64,000 nucleotides of DNA, taken from NCBI GenBank assembly GCA_022560735.1, contig JADFSO010000007.1, positions 1-64,000 of the forward strand, in the 5' to 3' direction. The stretch comes from Pseudomonadota bacterium (GTDB lineage Bacteria > Pseudomonadota > Gammaproteobacteria > Steroidobacterales > MnTg04). The notes beneath the pieces were generated by a model. That model saw only the letters and a program-made list of their open reading frames with translations, ran no database searches and was not told the DNA's origin. This document shows positions 44,293 to 53,411 of the stretch, in pieces. Positions within the stretch are counted from its first letter, which is position 1, and each line of letters starts with the position of its first letter. The position numbers and the translations under genes were made by a program.

Positions 44293-46749
44293 TCAAGAGC
44301 CTGCCGGTGGTAGTCGAAAAAAGGCGCCGGTGTTAACGACCACGGCTGCCGCCACATACAGCGCAAGGGCCAGCAGAATCACTGCCGTAAAGCCAAACTC
44401 AATCGCCAGGAGCGTCCCCAGCGATGCGCTCACGACCGAAGCATACCCATTAATGCCCCAGGCCCACGGGATAAAATCCGGTGCTTTGCTGGCGACCTGG
44501 CCAAGACCAAGCGGAAAAGGCATACCCATGCAAAATGCCAGTGGCGCGATCATCAGCAGCGCAATCGGTATCTTGATCGCGTCGCGCTGCCCGATAAGGC
44601 GGTCGAACAATTCAGGCAACAGAAACAAATAAACCAGGGCAACGGAGACGATTCCTGTCACGGCATAGGCGACCAGGTACAGTCGACGGCCTCGGTAGCG
44701 CCGCACCAGCGTCTGCGAATAGCCGCTGCCCAGCCCGGCGAAAACCAGGAAGCCGCTCAGCACGACGGCGACCGAGTAAAGGGGATGACCCAGGAACAGG
44801 ATGAATTTTTGAATGAAAGCCATTTCCACGAACAAGAAAGCCAGGCCGAGGAGAAAGAAATACCCACCCATCCGGGTGCCGGCGCCTCGAGGCCAGCGGC
44901 GCTTTACGATCCAAAGCGGGAAAAGAATTAAAGCGGCGCCTGCCAGGATTGACTGGATCAAGGTGGCAACCAGCACCAGATAACCCCATTCGATCAGTCC
45001 GGCGCCACCGCGCTTGCGCAGCGACAGCAATTCGGGCAGCGTGCGCCATTTGAAAAAATGGAAAAAATAGGGCTTGTCGTCGGTGGCCGGTTCGATCTGG
45101 AATTTATAACGTTCGAGAAAATCGGCAGCTCCCTGACCCGCCAGCGCGGTCGCACCGTTAAACAAGAAGGGCTGATCCAGCAGGTTATACCGGTTTGCTT
45201 CGCTGGCGTTCATCGATGGATAAAAAGCGGTATCAAAAGAGTTGCTTTTGCAAAATTCCTTGATGGTTGCGATTTCCCTGGCGGAAAAATCGCCGTTTTT
45301 GACCAGCATCGTGCTGGTATTCCAGCTCCGGATCAGGGCAATGCTCTGTGCGGGATCGGCTGCTCCAGCCCGCTTCAGCGCCTCGGTCACCGTGGCAAAT
45401 AACTTCAGGCTGTCGCGAGGTGGCACCTTGAGCCATCGTGTGATCGCGAGCATGCCTTCGGGTGCGATATGTTGCATGTATTCACCGATGGCCTCGACGG
45501 TGTAAAGATAACTTTCACTCAGTGCCTGGACGCCCGTTCCGGATGCAGCAAAAGAATCCAGCAGCGCTATGTGTATCAGATCGTACCGGGCAGTACTTCT
45601 GGCGACAAAAGAGCGGGCCTCGTCGGTGTATACATCGATACGCTCATCGTCGTATAAGTGCCCGGCAAAATCGGCATAAGTGTCGCCAACCAGCTCCGTC
45701 ACCTGTGGATTCAGTTCGACGGCGTCGATTGCACGGGCGCCGTGATAGATGGCAAACAGCACATCCGTACCGCCACCGGCGCCAAGGACCAGCACCTTTG
45801 GTCTGTCGAGCAAACGATATGGCAGTGCGGCGGTAACATCGTCCATGTACGCGAGCGCATCCAGGTTGCCATCGAAGCGCGTAATTACGCTCATCGCATC
45901 GCCGTCAGTAAACAAAGCGAGTTGAGCCGGAGGCTCAGATTGTGTGTTCAGGCTCAGGCCCGGTGCGTCCCGAAACGGGATGGTCGGACTCTCGACGACG
46001 GCCAACAGACCCAGCGGGCTCGAATATTGTCCCAGTACGCGGGCATCGATGACCTGCAAGGCCTGGCTTTGTCCCTTGAACTGGGATATCCGAAAATCCG
46101 GCCAATTCTTCGGCAAGACGAACACCAGGCCAATAAGAAAAATGCCCAGCGTAAGCATGAGGCGGTTGCGCACTGGCGACCCGACGGCATGGCCCACCAA
46201 TGCCGATGCAGCCAACGCGAATACCGCCAGTAACCGCAGCGCGTTTTGCGGCGACAGCAGAAAAAGGGCCGCGACAACCAGCAGCGCCCCGGTTCCCGCG
46301 CCCACGAGATCGAAAAAATAAATACGGCTGATGTGTTCCTTCAGACAAGTGAAAGCGAGGCCAATACAGCTGGCCGCAAAAAAAAATGGCACGAAGAACA
46401 CCAGGTACATCAGCGACAGGTAGATCAGCTGACGCGGATCCCAGCCTATCTCCAGCGCATTGAAAGGCACGAGCTGTCCCAGCGCAAAACAAATAATCAT
46501 GGCAACGCTGAAAAATACCGCGCTGACGCTAAAAGCCAGGGCAAAATGAGGAACGATCAAGCGTTTACTCAGCGCGATAAAAGAGCCGCTCGCGCCATAG
46601 CCAAGGAGTGCGAGGCTGATGATCATGTAGGCAAAATGATGCCACTGCACGATCGACAGTAATCGCATCAACAGAATTTCATAGCCGATTGCGGCCATGG
46701 AGATGAGCGATACAGAGAAAAATACAAAGCGGGGGGTTTGTGTTTTCAC
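44293..46749 (-). CDS. Spermidine-synthase-like membrane fusion protein
   Basis: 818 residues. Six or seven membrane helices at about 10-215, a soluble class I methyltransferase-like domain at about 310-470, and six or seven more helices at about 595-810. The soluble domain holds the spermidine-synthase fold: VLVLGAGGGTDVLFAIYHGA, IDAVELNPQVTELVGDTY, YDLIHIALLDSF. This architecture occurs in bacterial membrane polyamine-synthase-like proteins of unknown substrate. It lies upstream of an exported PIMT gene on the same strand, 39 bases apart. Confidence 0.85.
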   Translation of the reverse strand: MKTQTPRFVFFSVSLISMAAIGYEILLMRLLSIVQWHHFAYMIISLALLGYGASGSFIALSKRLIVPHFALAFSVSAVFFSVAMIICFALGQLVPFNALEIGWDPRQLIYLSLMYLVFFVPFFFAASCIGLAFTCLKEHISRIYFFDLVGAGTGALLVVAALFLLSPQNALRLLAVFALAASALVGHAVGSPVRNRLMLTLGIFLIGLVFVLPKNWPDFRISQFKGQSQALQVIDARVLGQYSSPLGLLAVVESPTIPFRDAPGLSLNTQSEPPAQLALFTDGDAMSVITRFDGNLDALAYMDDVTAALPYRLLDRPKVLVLGAGGGTDVLFAIYHGARAIDAVELNPQVTELVGDTYADFAGHLYDDERIDVYTDEARSFVARSTARYDLIHIALLDSFAASGTGVQALSESYLYTVEAIGEYMQHIAPEGMLAITRWLKVPPRDSLKLFATVTEALKRAGAADPAQSIALIRSWNTSTMLVKNGDFSAREIATIKEFCKSNSFDTAFYPSMNASEANRYNLLDQPFLFNGATALAGQGAADFLERYKFQIEPATDDKPYFFHFFKWRTLPELLSLRKRGGAGLIEWGYLVLVATLIQSILAGAALILFPLWIVKRRWPRGAGTRMGGYFFLLGLAFLFVEMAFIQKFILFLGHPLYSVAVVLSGFLVFAGLGSGYSQTLVRRYRGRRLYLVAYAVTGIVSVALVYLFLLPELFDRLIGQRDAIKIPIALLMIAPLAFCMGMPFPLGLGQVASKAPDFIPWAWGINGYASVVSASLGTLLAIEFGFTAVILLALALYVAAAVVVNTGAFFRLPPAGS

Positions 46750-46788
46750 ATTGTCTTTCCGGCTGGTGTTTTCCCCGGATAACTGCGC

Positions 46789-47526
46789 CTAATGCTCGCC
46801 TGTCAGTGGTACGAATATCACCGGGATGACTTGCCGCGTTTTGACTTCCCCGGTCTCGGTCTTTTCGATCAACAAAAGTTGCTGGGTCAGGAATCGGCCG
46901 CCGACCGGGATCACCATGCGTCCCCCACGGCGCAGTTGCCTGACCAGGTAGGGTGGCACATGACTCGCCGCGGCGGTCACGACGATCGCGTCGAAGGGGC
47001 CATGCTCGGCCCAGCCGTAATAGCCATCGCTCAGGCGGGTCGTGACATTGTCAAAGCCAAGCAATTGCAGCCGCGCCGCAGCCTGTGTTGCCAGCGGCTT
47101 GATTATTTCAATGCTGTAGACGCTTTTTACGAGACCTGACAGGATTGCCGCCTGGTACCCTGAACCGGTACCGATCTCGAGAACTACATCGTCGCTGTCA
47201 GGCTCTATCAGGTCGGTCATCAAAGCCACGATATACGGTTGCGATATGGTCTGGCCAAAGCCGATCGGCAAGGGACGATTCGCATACGCAAAACGCTTTT
47301 GCGCGTCGGGAACAAATTCATGACGTTGCACGCTGGCCATGGACTGCATTACCCGCTTGGCAAACGCCTGATCACCGTTAAGCCGCGCATACTCTTCGAT
47401 CTCGGCGACCATGGCGGCCCGATCGACCGCATATTGCGCATCGTCTGCGAATATCACGAACGATACGCTCGCCAGCAGGATGAAAACCGCGGCCCTACTG
47501 CGGTAGATTTTCTTGTATAAATTCAT
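46789..47526 (-). CDS. pcm: Protein-L-isoaspartate O-methyltransferase with signal peptide
   Basis: 245 residues. An N-terminal hydrophobic segment (AAVFILLASVSFVIFA) precedes the enzyme, so it is probably periplasmic or membrane-tethered. PIMT motifs: MASVQRHEFVPDAQKRFAYA, LPIGFGQTISQPYIVALMTD, VLEIGTGSGYQAAILSGLVK and GRMVIPVGG. It methylates isoaspartyl residues to start their repair. It overlaps the upstream hydrolase gene by 32 bases. Confidence 0.93.
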   Translation of the reverse strand: MNLYKKIYRSRAAVFILLASVSFVIFADDAQYAVDRAAMVAEIEEYARLNGDQAFAKRVMQSMASVQRHEFVPDAQKRFAYANRPLPIGFGQTISQPYIVALMTDLIEPDSDDVVLEIGTGSGYQAAILSGLVKSVYSIEIIKPLATQAAARLQLLGFDNVTTRLSDGYYGWAEHGPFDAIVVTAAASHVPPYLVRQLRRGGRMVIPVGGRFLTQQLLLIEKTETGEVKTRQVIPVIFVPLTGEH

Positions 47527-48322
47527 TGAGTCCTGACAAATAACGATCCCCGCTCAGCAGGAATCCATTGTTATGGTCGCCCCAGATTTCCAGCAGCGAC
47601 TTCGGTTCCGCTGCCGAGTTGTAAATCGCTTCGGCCATGGTAAAGGGAATGATCTCATCGTCCCGGCTGTGGATCACCAGCAAAGGACAGTGCAGCCGGC
47701 TCACGTATAGTTTCACCGGGTAATCAAGCCGGGTGATCAAGCGCACCGGCATAAAAGGGTAGAGCTTGCGCGCCATGTCCAGCGCCGAACTGAAGCTGGA
47801 TTCGATAATCAGGGCCGCTGGCCTGTACTGGTTTGCCAGCCAGGCGGCAACCGCGCCGCCGAGCGAACGGCCAAAAACGATGATCCTGTCCGCTGCCACC
47901 TCACGGTTGCTGACCAGGTAGTGCCAGGCAGCCTCGGCATCCAGATAAGTTCCTTGCTCAGAAGGTTTTCCCTGGCTTTGGCCATAACCCCGATAGTCGA
48001 TGATCAGGGTGTCCAGACCCAGCTCGCGGAAGATCGCGATGCTGTCGAGGCGGTGGGAGATATTGCCGGCATTGCCGTGCAGGAACAGGACGACCCCGCG
48101 GGCTTGGGCTGCCGGCACATACCAGCCGTGCAATTTCAATCCGTCGCTGGTTTCCAGCGTGACATCTTCATAGTCGAATCCGGCGTCTCGCGGAGTAGCG
48201 GTCAGGGCCCGACCGGGAAGATTGGACAGGAACACCATCCTGTCCTGGAACAAAAACAACATCAACGCCAGCAGAACATAGAAACTGGCTGCGGCGATTA
48301 ACAGTGTGAGAAAACCACGCAT
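47495..48322 (-). CDS. Membrane-anchored alpha/beta hydrolase (BEM46/YfhR-like)
   Basis: 275 residues from ATG 48322 (MRGFLTLLIAAASFYVLLAL); an earlier in-frame start adds 26 unlikely residues. One TM helix, then a hydrolase: VVLFLHGNAGNISHRLDSIA, nucleophile Ser in IVFGRSLGGAVAAWLAN, Asp in LVIHSRDDEIIPF and His in WGDHNNGF. It overlaps the pcm start by 32 bases, so the two are co-transcribed. Substrate unknown. Confidence 0.88.
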   Translation of the reverse strand: MRGFLTLLIAAASFYVLLALMLFLFQDRMVFLSNLPGRALTATPRDAGFDYEDVTLETSDGLKLHGWYVPAAQARGVVLFLHGNAGNISHRLDSIAIFRELGLDTLIIDYRGYGQSQGKPSEQGTYLDAEAAWHYLVSNREVAADRIIVFGRSLGGAVAAWLANQYRPAALIIESSFSSALDMARKLYPFMPVRLITRLDYPVKLYVSRLHCPLLVIHSRDDEIIPFTMAEAIYNSAAEPKSLLEIWGDHNNGFLLSGDRYLSGLNEFIQENLPQ

Positions 48323-48501
48323 GCTTGCAAAGGGCTCTGATCCAATTGGGTTCCCGTACGAAGCTGATCCTAGCCTAGGTACAGAATCACTCCTTTGCAA
48401 CCAATGCCTGGCTATAATCGCCTGGTTTTACCGGGATGTCGACCCGCACTATTGTGCTATTTCGTGCGATGGAACAAATGGCCCGGTTCTGGCTGCCTTG
48501 T

Positions 48502-48999
48502 TCAAACATGCCCGCGGCTGTTGAAAAGACCCAGAAACAGGTTGGCGATCAGGAAAAAGCTGCCGATCAATATTCCGCCGACACCGATATAAACGAAAAA
48601 CTCCGTCAGAATATGATCATGCGCCGCGCCACGGCCCATCGACGGCGCCAGCAAGAACATGCTTAGCCAGGACAACGGGTAGAAGCTGCCGAGGCCGATC
48701 GATAGTGCAGATATTGTTTGAAATTTTGGCGCCAGGTCCGAGAACAATACAAGAATAATCAACCCCAGGCAGAATGCGGCAATTCCCCCGGCATGAAAGT
48801 GCGCCCGTTGTGCGTAACGCCAGATCTTGTCCTGACTCGCTTCGTTGTGCAGCTCGGGATGAGCCGCTATGCCATCGGTAACGTAATCTTTGAAGGCGTC
48901 TTCATTGATGCCAAATGAGATCCCAAGACCGATATTGAAAAAAAGCCCGAGCAGAACAATGGCGAGCCCCGCTTTAACGATGGATAGATCGACTGACAT
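48502..48999 (-). CDS. Four-helix membrane protein of unknown function
   Basis: 165 residues with four hydrophobic segments (about 8-30, 70-88, 95-118, 135-158). His residues in WRYAQRAHFHAGGIAAFCLG and MGRGAAHDHILTEFFVY lie near the ends of helices, which could bind haem or metal. No family recognised. Preceded by GGAAAC. Confidence 0.75.
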   Translation of the reverse strand: MSVDLSIVKAGLAIVLLGLFFNIGLGISFGINEDAFKDYVTDGIAAHPELHNEASQDKIWRYAQRAHFHAGGIAAFCLGLIILVLFSDLAPKFQTISALSIGLGSFYPLSWLSMFLLAPSMGRGAAHDHILTEFFVYIGVGGILIGSFFLIANLFLGLFNSRGHV

Positions 49000-49298
49000 T
49001 GTTGAGTTTCCTTTAACGCGCGGGGCGCTCGTAAACAGCCTTATGCCATCATAACGCGATTATTAGAATCCAATAAATACGTGGAACTACCCGGAAATCG
49101 AGTCATAAGTTGCCATTGAACCCCACGCCCGCATCCGGCCCAACGCCGGCCAATGCAAATCATATGCAAGCGGCATCCAGCCAGTCGATCATGGCAGTGG
49201 CGAATAATGGGCATCTGCGGCAGGATGACCGCTGCGGTTTCCAATCCGAGATTTGGAATGTGGGTAACAAAAACAATCAATGGGAGAAGTCCAAATGA

Positions 49299-49460
49299 AC
49301 CTATGTGCTGGCGGAAACCAGCGGGGCCCTGGGCACTGTCTGCATTTATCAGGCCAGCAGTGAGGAAGCGATTCGCGAGCATGCTGAGGCTGCCGGCCTG
49401 CCCGTGACCGAGATCATTCCTATTGCCGACACGGTGATAGTCCGACCCGATCCTGAGTAA
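49299..49460 (+). pseudogene. DUF4242-like remnant interrupted by an in-frame TGA
   Basis: The plus strand from 49299 reads TYVLAETSGALGTVCIYQAS, then SEEAIREHAEAAGLPVTEII and a TAA at 49458-49460. This is the C-terminal half of small DUF4242/SCO4226-type proteins. In the same frame just upstream are NNQWEKSK and a TGA at 49296-49298, at the position where relatives have a few more residues. No matching N-terminal half is readable in 49000-49298, where I see nothing else. A decayed gene. Confidence 0.65.
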
Positions 49461-49622
49461 GTCTTAACGCCAGGCGCGATGTTCGCTACCTGCCAATAGG
49501 GTCGATATAGAAATAATTGTTCAAACGCCGGTTGGTGGGCTTTTTAGCTGCCTTTGTTAGCGTAAGTAATTGTCGCCTCCGATCCACTCTTGACCGGTTG
49601 CGATGGATCGTCAGAGGTGGCT

Positions 49623-50003
49623 TCAAGTTTGCTTGTTCGACAGAAACCACTCTCGCGCTGCATCGATGTCACGGAAGATGCGCCGCTCGCTTGGAGCGAT
49701 CTCTTCTGCGAATACCCCATACATCCTGGCCAGACCGTATTCAAGGTCGCGCTCGACCACCAGGTTGACTCGATTTGCGAACCGGGGAAGGTGAGGAACA
49801 AGAAAGCGGGCGATTGATTTCAGATCCTCGGCACTTACTTTGGAGAAATCGCACCGACTGTAGTCAAAGATCGTATCCATGCCATCGACGAAGCCGGGGT
49901 GTGCGAACAGGGCCTCGACAGCTTTTATTATTTCGGCAGCGCTCGATGCTTCACCTACATCGACCAGGGCTATCGCTGACTCGCGGTCTATTTGAACATC
50001 CAT
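49623..50003 (-). CDS. STAS/SpoIIAA-like small protein
   Basis: 126 residues. Strand-helix pattern with TIFDYSRCDFSKVSAEDLKS, FVPHLP-type loop, RVNLVVERDLEYGLARMYGV and a final helix ERRIFRDIDAAREWFLS. It fits the SpoIIAA/STAS-like proteins that occur alone in many bacteria, with lipid or protein binding proposed. It is 19 bases from the GLYK-type kinase gene on the same strand. Confidence 0.75.
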   Translation of the reverse strand: MDVQIDRESAIALVDVGEASSAAEIIKAVEALFAHPGFVDGMDTIFDYSRCDFSKVSAEDLKSIARFLVPHLPRFANRVNLVVERDLEYGLARMYGVFAEEIAPSERRIFRDIDAAREWFLSNKQT

Positions 50004-50022
50004 ACCTGCGGGAACGCACCTT

Positions 50023-50937
50023 TCAACTGGATCGATTCAGGTAATAACTTCGCCTGCAGCCATGATTATGGTCGAGTTCCAGAATAACATCGGCGGTGTC
50101 AGGCAAAGACACCAGGTTTTGACTGGTCAAGCGCTCATAATGCTGCAGGAATCGTACCAACCGCTCGCTGTCCATTATACTTTCGGCAGCGGTGGGCGTG
50201 ATCGCGGCAAGTTTTTCCTCTTGCTTTAGACGCCAGCGGTGCACGGCGCCCATATTTGGTGCGCGCAGAAAAATTAGCGCGTCCAATTGCGCGAATAAAT
50301 CGGCATACCCCCCCCCGAGTTGCTCATTGACATAGCGACGCCATGCACCAGACGGGTCTTCATCACGCTCCAGTGCATTGGCAGGCTGCAGCAACGCAGC
50401 GTCTGGCTGTGGCTTGCTGCCGACGCACCAGCCTTCGAGAATGATCAGATCGACCGGTCCGGCGATAACGGGCCAGGTATCCCGGTTCGCGCGATCGTCG
50501 CGCGCCTTGTCGAAGCGCGGCAACGATAAGCGGGTTTCTGCAGCAAGGTTTCTGAGTCTCTCGACACAGGTAGCAAGCATTTGCATATCATGAGTGCCGG
50601 GAACGCCTCTGGTTTCCAGCAATGGGTGAATACGCTTGCCTAATTCTCTGCGCTCTGCCTTTCCCAGGTAAAAGTCATCGATCGACAAAACCGCTACGCG
50701 CCAGCCGGCATTCGATTCAAGCGCGAGTCGCAGGAAGGCCGCAAGCGTTGATTTCCCCGTACCCTGTGCGCCATTGATTCCAGCGAAGAGCGTTTCGTCC
50801 GGCGCGCGCTGTTGTATCAGCCACCTTGCCAGGGGCGAATAGTGTTCATCGATCAAGTCACCGAACTTCTCGGGTAGGCGATGCTGGGAAATAAAATCCT
50901 TCAGTTGCTGGTTCGTCAATATGTGTCGCTCTTGCAT
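50023..50937 (-). CDS. GLYK-type P-loop kinase (D-glycerate 3-kinase-like)
   Basis: 304 residues. Walker A GINGAQGTGKSTLAAFLRL at about residue 53, then VLSIDDFYLGKAERRELGKR, IHPLLETRGVPGTHDM and IILEGWCVGSKPQPDAALLQ, the set seen in plant D-glycerate 3-kinase and bacterial YggC/YfdH-like relatives. It would phosphorylate glycerate or a related small acid. Next gene on the strand is the STAS-like protein. Confidence 0.87.
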   Translation of the reverse strand: MQERHILTNQQLKDFISQHRLPEKFGDLIDEHYSPLARWLIQQRAPDETLFAGINGAQGTGKSTLAAFLRLALESNAGWRVAVLSIDDFYLGKAERRELGKRIHPLLETRGVPGTHDMQMLATCVERLRNLAAETRLSLPRFDKARDDRANRDTWPVIAGPVDLIILEGWCVGSKPQPDAALLQPANALERDEDPSGAWRRYVNEQLGGGYADLFAQLDALIFLRAPNMGAVHRWRLKQEEKLAAITPTAAESIMDSERLVRFLQHYERLTSQNLVSLPDTADVILELDHNHGCRRSYYLNRSS

Positions 50938-51363
50938 CGGTCAGCCCCAAAGCTTCTGTGTGCGAGGGCTGAAAGACTCTGCGTTCGGCGACTCTTCAGA
51001 TGGGCTTGCCGGGAGCGCGATTGAAATCATCATCGCTGACCTGAGGAAATGCATATTTGTAGCCAAAGCATACGGCCATCCCGTAAAACAGCACGTCGAT
51101 AATCTCGAACGTCGACGCCAGCAACTCACCGTAAAATACGTGATGGCATGGTCTTGTTTGAAAGGGCCCAGGCATTGGACATCACAAACGCAAGTTAATG
51201 TAGCCAAAGCAATACTAATCACAAATCAATGCATAGAAACATTTCATTGCCTTTTTATCGCTGAATTCTTAGCAAATTATAGTCCAAATGTAGTATATAA
51301 GGCTCATAAATTGATAAGACTGCGAGTCGTGCGGGGAGCGGGAACAATGACGGCGGTATACCC
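50938..51363. other. AT-rich intergenic region of about 430 bp
   Basis: Between the divergent kinase gene and the S9-family gene. The part 51200-51310 is clearly AT-richer than its surroundings and may hold the promoter of the S9 gene; I cannot fix a -35/-10 pair. Readings on both strands show no recognisable protein. Confidence 0.4.
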
Positions 51364-53340
51364 ATGAAGTTATTTTTGTTGCTTTTATTGTTCATTTCGC
51401 AGGCAATTGGTGGCTCGGAAGCTCAAGCAATAAAACCAGAAGACCTGTTTGCTCCCTATGAGTTTAGTTATGCGAAAATATCGCCGGATGGTAAATATCT
51501 AGCGGTGCTTGCAGCAAAACCTGATGCAAAATATTCTCACAAATTGTTATTGGTCGACCTGGATTCAGGGAACGTGAAAACGCTGGTTGATGTCCCCGAT
51601 CAAAATGTGTCCTGGATTTCCTGGGCCAATAACAACAAGCTACTGTACGGAATGAAAGTTAGCAGGTATGCGCCAAGGAATATCGGCTTTAACCTGGGTA
51701 TATACGCGACTGATCTGGTTGATCTAAATACCGTGAGAATCCCGAAAATGTATGGGACTCCCTCCGCGGCCAATCTCCTGGACACCGTTCCAAGCGACCC
51801 GAACCATGTTCTGATGGACTTGCCGGACCACCGGAAATCGATGTTCCCGATCATTTACAGGGTTAATATTAACGATGGCGAGTCGAAACAAATCAATCTT
51901 AATGACGCGAATATCATTAAATGGATTGTAGATAACGACGGGCAGCCTCGCGCCGGCAGGAGTTTGGAGCGCAAACGAAATGATCTTTTGGGTAAAATTG
52001 TTTATCGCGCGCGAGGCAGTAAGGAGTGGAAATCGATCAAGGCAACAGGTCTCCACGACTTCGATACGATTAGCTTTGATTCAGATAATCAGCATTTATT
52101 GCTGTCGAGTAGTGCCGGCTCGGACAGGCAGAAATTGTTTCGTTTCGATATCGAGACGGGAGAATATGGTGATCCGCTCGCCAGCGATTCCATATACGAC
52201 GTTTCCGGATTCCTGATGCAGGATCGGGCAGGGCATCCAATCTATTTTCGTTACCCCACGGAGAAGTACAAAAAGCTCTTTTTCAGCCAAGAGTGGGCTG
52301 ACAGGCAGGCTACTTTGGACGACGCATTGCCAAATAGAGAAAACAGAATTATCGGCTGGTCAGATGATGAAAAACGCCTTTTGGTTTCCTCGTGGAGCGA
52401 CAGGCATCCTGGCGAGTACTATCTTTATGACGAAGCTGAGGGAAAGCTACGCTTTTTAGTATCTAAAGCGGCCTGGATCGATCCAGGCAATATGGCGGAA
52501 ATGCAGCCGATCGTTTTCCAATCACGCGATGGCCTGGACATACACGGCTACCTGACCTTGCCGCAAAACGCAATTGGCACATCCGTGCCGTTGCTTGTTT
52601 TTGCCAATGGCGGAATGGGGTCACGCAATGTCTGGGGATATGATCGGGGAGCCCAGTTTTTTGCGAGCCGGGGATACGCGGTAATGCAAATAAATACTCG
52701 TGGTACAGCAGGATATGGCGAAGACTTTGCCGCGAAAGGACATCGCCAACTGACAGGGAGAGTGCTGGATGATCTCGCTGATGCGGTTCATTGGGGTATA
52801 GAAAAAGGCGTTGTCACACCAGGAAAAGTTTGCATTTACGGGAAAGACTTTGGTGGCTACATGGTCTTGATGGCGTTAGCCAGGGTTCCCGATCTTTTTC
52901 ATTGTGGTGTTGAATATGGTGCTCCCGTCGACCTGAGCATCCTTTTCAAAGTCGCGAAATGGGCGGACAAAATCATCGGCGGGTTCGAGGTGACAAAAGC
53001 AATGAGATTATTTGTTGGCGATCCACGCAAGGAGCGTAAGCTGCTTGACCGCATGTCACCAATAAATCGTGTGGCAGATATCAAAGCTTCATTACTGGTA
53101 ATTGAGCACGTTCCGAAAACTGACAAAAAGACCAAACCAAATGACTTTAGCAAGGATTTACGGGAGTTCGTCAAAAAACTCACGGGCCAAGGCAACCATG
53201 TTGAGCATGAGGAAGTACCTTACGTTGTCGATGGCTTGTCCAGCGCGGAGGAGAAAGTCGATTTTTACACCAAAGTAGCTGCGTTCCTGGATAGACAAAT
53301 CGGCAGTGAATCAGCAGTGCTGGAAACTGAGCATGACTAA
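51364..53340 (+). CDS. S9-family (prolyl oligopeptidase-like) protein lacking its catalytic triad
   Basis: 658 residues: signal peptide (LLLLLFISQAIGGSEAQA), a beta-propeller-like region (about 30-385) and an alpha/beta-hydrolase domain (about 390-650). Active S9 members have GxSxGGY; here the sequence is CIYGKDFGGYMVLMALARVP, with Asp495 in place of Ser. The acid region reads VIEHVPKTDKKTKPND and the usual EGHGF with the catalytic His reads VVDGLSS. All three triad positions are changed while the fold is kept, so it is probably a pseudoenzyme with a binding role. Base composition is lower in G+C than its neighbours. Confidence 0.88.
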   Translation: MKLFLLLLLFISQAIGGSEAQAIKPEDLFAPYEFSYAKISPDGKYLAVLAAKPDAKYSHKLLLVDLDSGNVKTLVDVPDQNVSWISWANNNKLLYGMKVSRYAPRNIGFNLGIYATDLVDLNTVRIPKMYGTPSAANLLDTVPSDPNHVLMDLPDHRKSMFPIIYRVNINDGESKQINLNDANIIKWIVDNDGQPRAGRSLERKRNDLLGKIVYRARGSKEWKSIKATGLHDFDTISFDSDNQHLLLSSSAGSDRQKLFRFDIETGEYGDPLASDSIYDVSGFLMQDRAGHPIYFRYPTEKYKKLFFSQEWADRQATLDDALPNRENRIIGWSDDEKRLLVSSWSDRHPGEYYLYDEAEGKLRFLVSKAAWIDPGNMAEMQPIVFQSRDGLDIHGYLTLPQNAIGTSVPLLVFANGGMGSRNVWGYDRGAQFFASRGYAVMQINTRGTAGYGEDFAAKGHRQLTGRVLDDLADAVHWGIEKGVVTPGKVCIYGKDFGGYMVLMALARVPDLFHCGVEYGAPVDLSILFKVAKWADKIIGGFEVTKAMRLFVGDPRKERKLLDRMSPINRVADIKASLLVIEHVPKTDKKTKPNDFSKDLREFVKKLTGQGNHVEHEEVPYVVDGLSSAEEKVDFYTKVAAFLDRQIGSESAVLETEHD

Positions 53341-53411
53341 ATAAACTCCGTGGACTGGCAGTTACACAGAATTTCCTGGAGGCACGTTATGCTCGGTGTC
53401 AGTCACCATAT

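Noticed and set aside
49041-49382. 113-residue minus-strand reading
   Set aside because: Lies antisense to the DUF4242 remnant, no motif or ribosome-binding site.
50921-51367. 148-residue reading across the gap before the S9 gene
   Set aside because: Crosses the kinase start region, no motif, unlikely composition; treated as intergenic.
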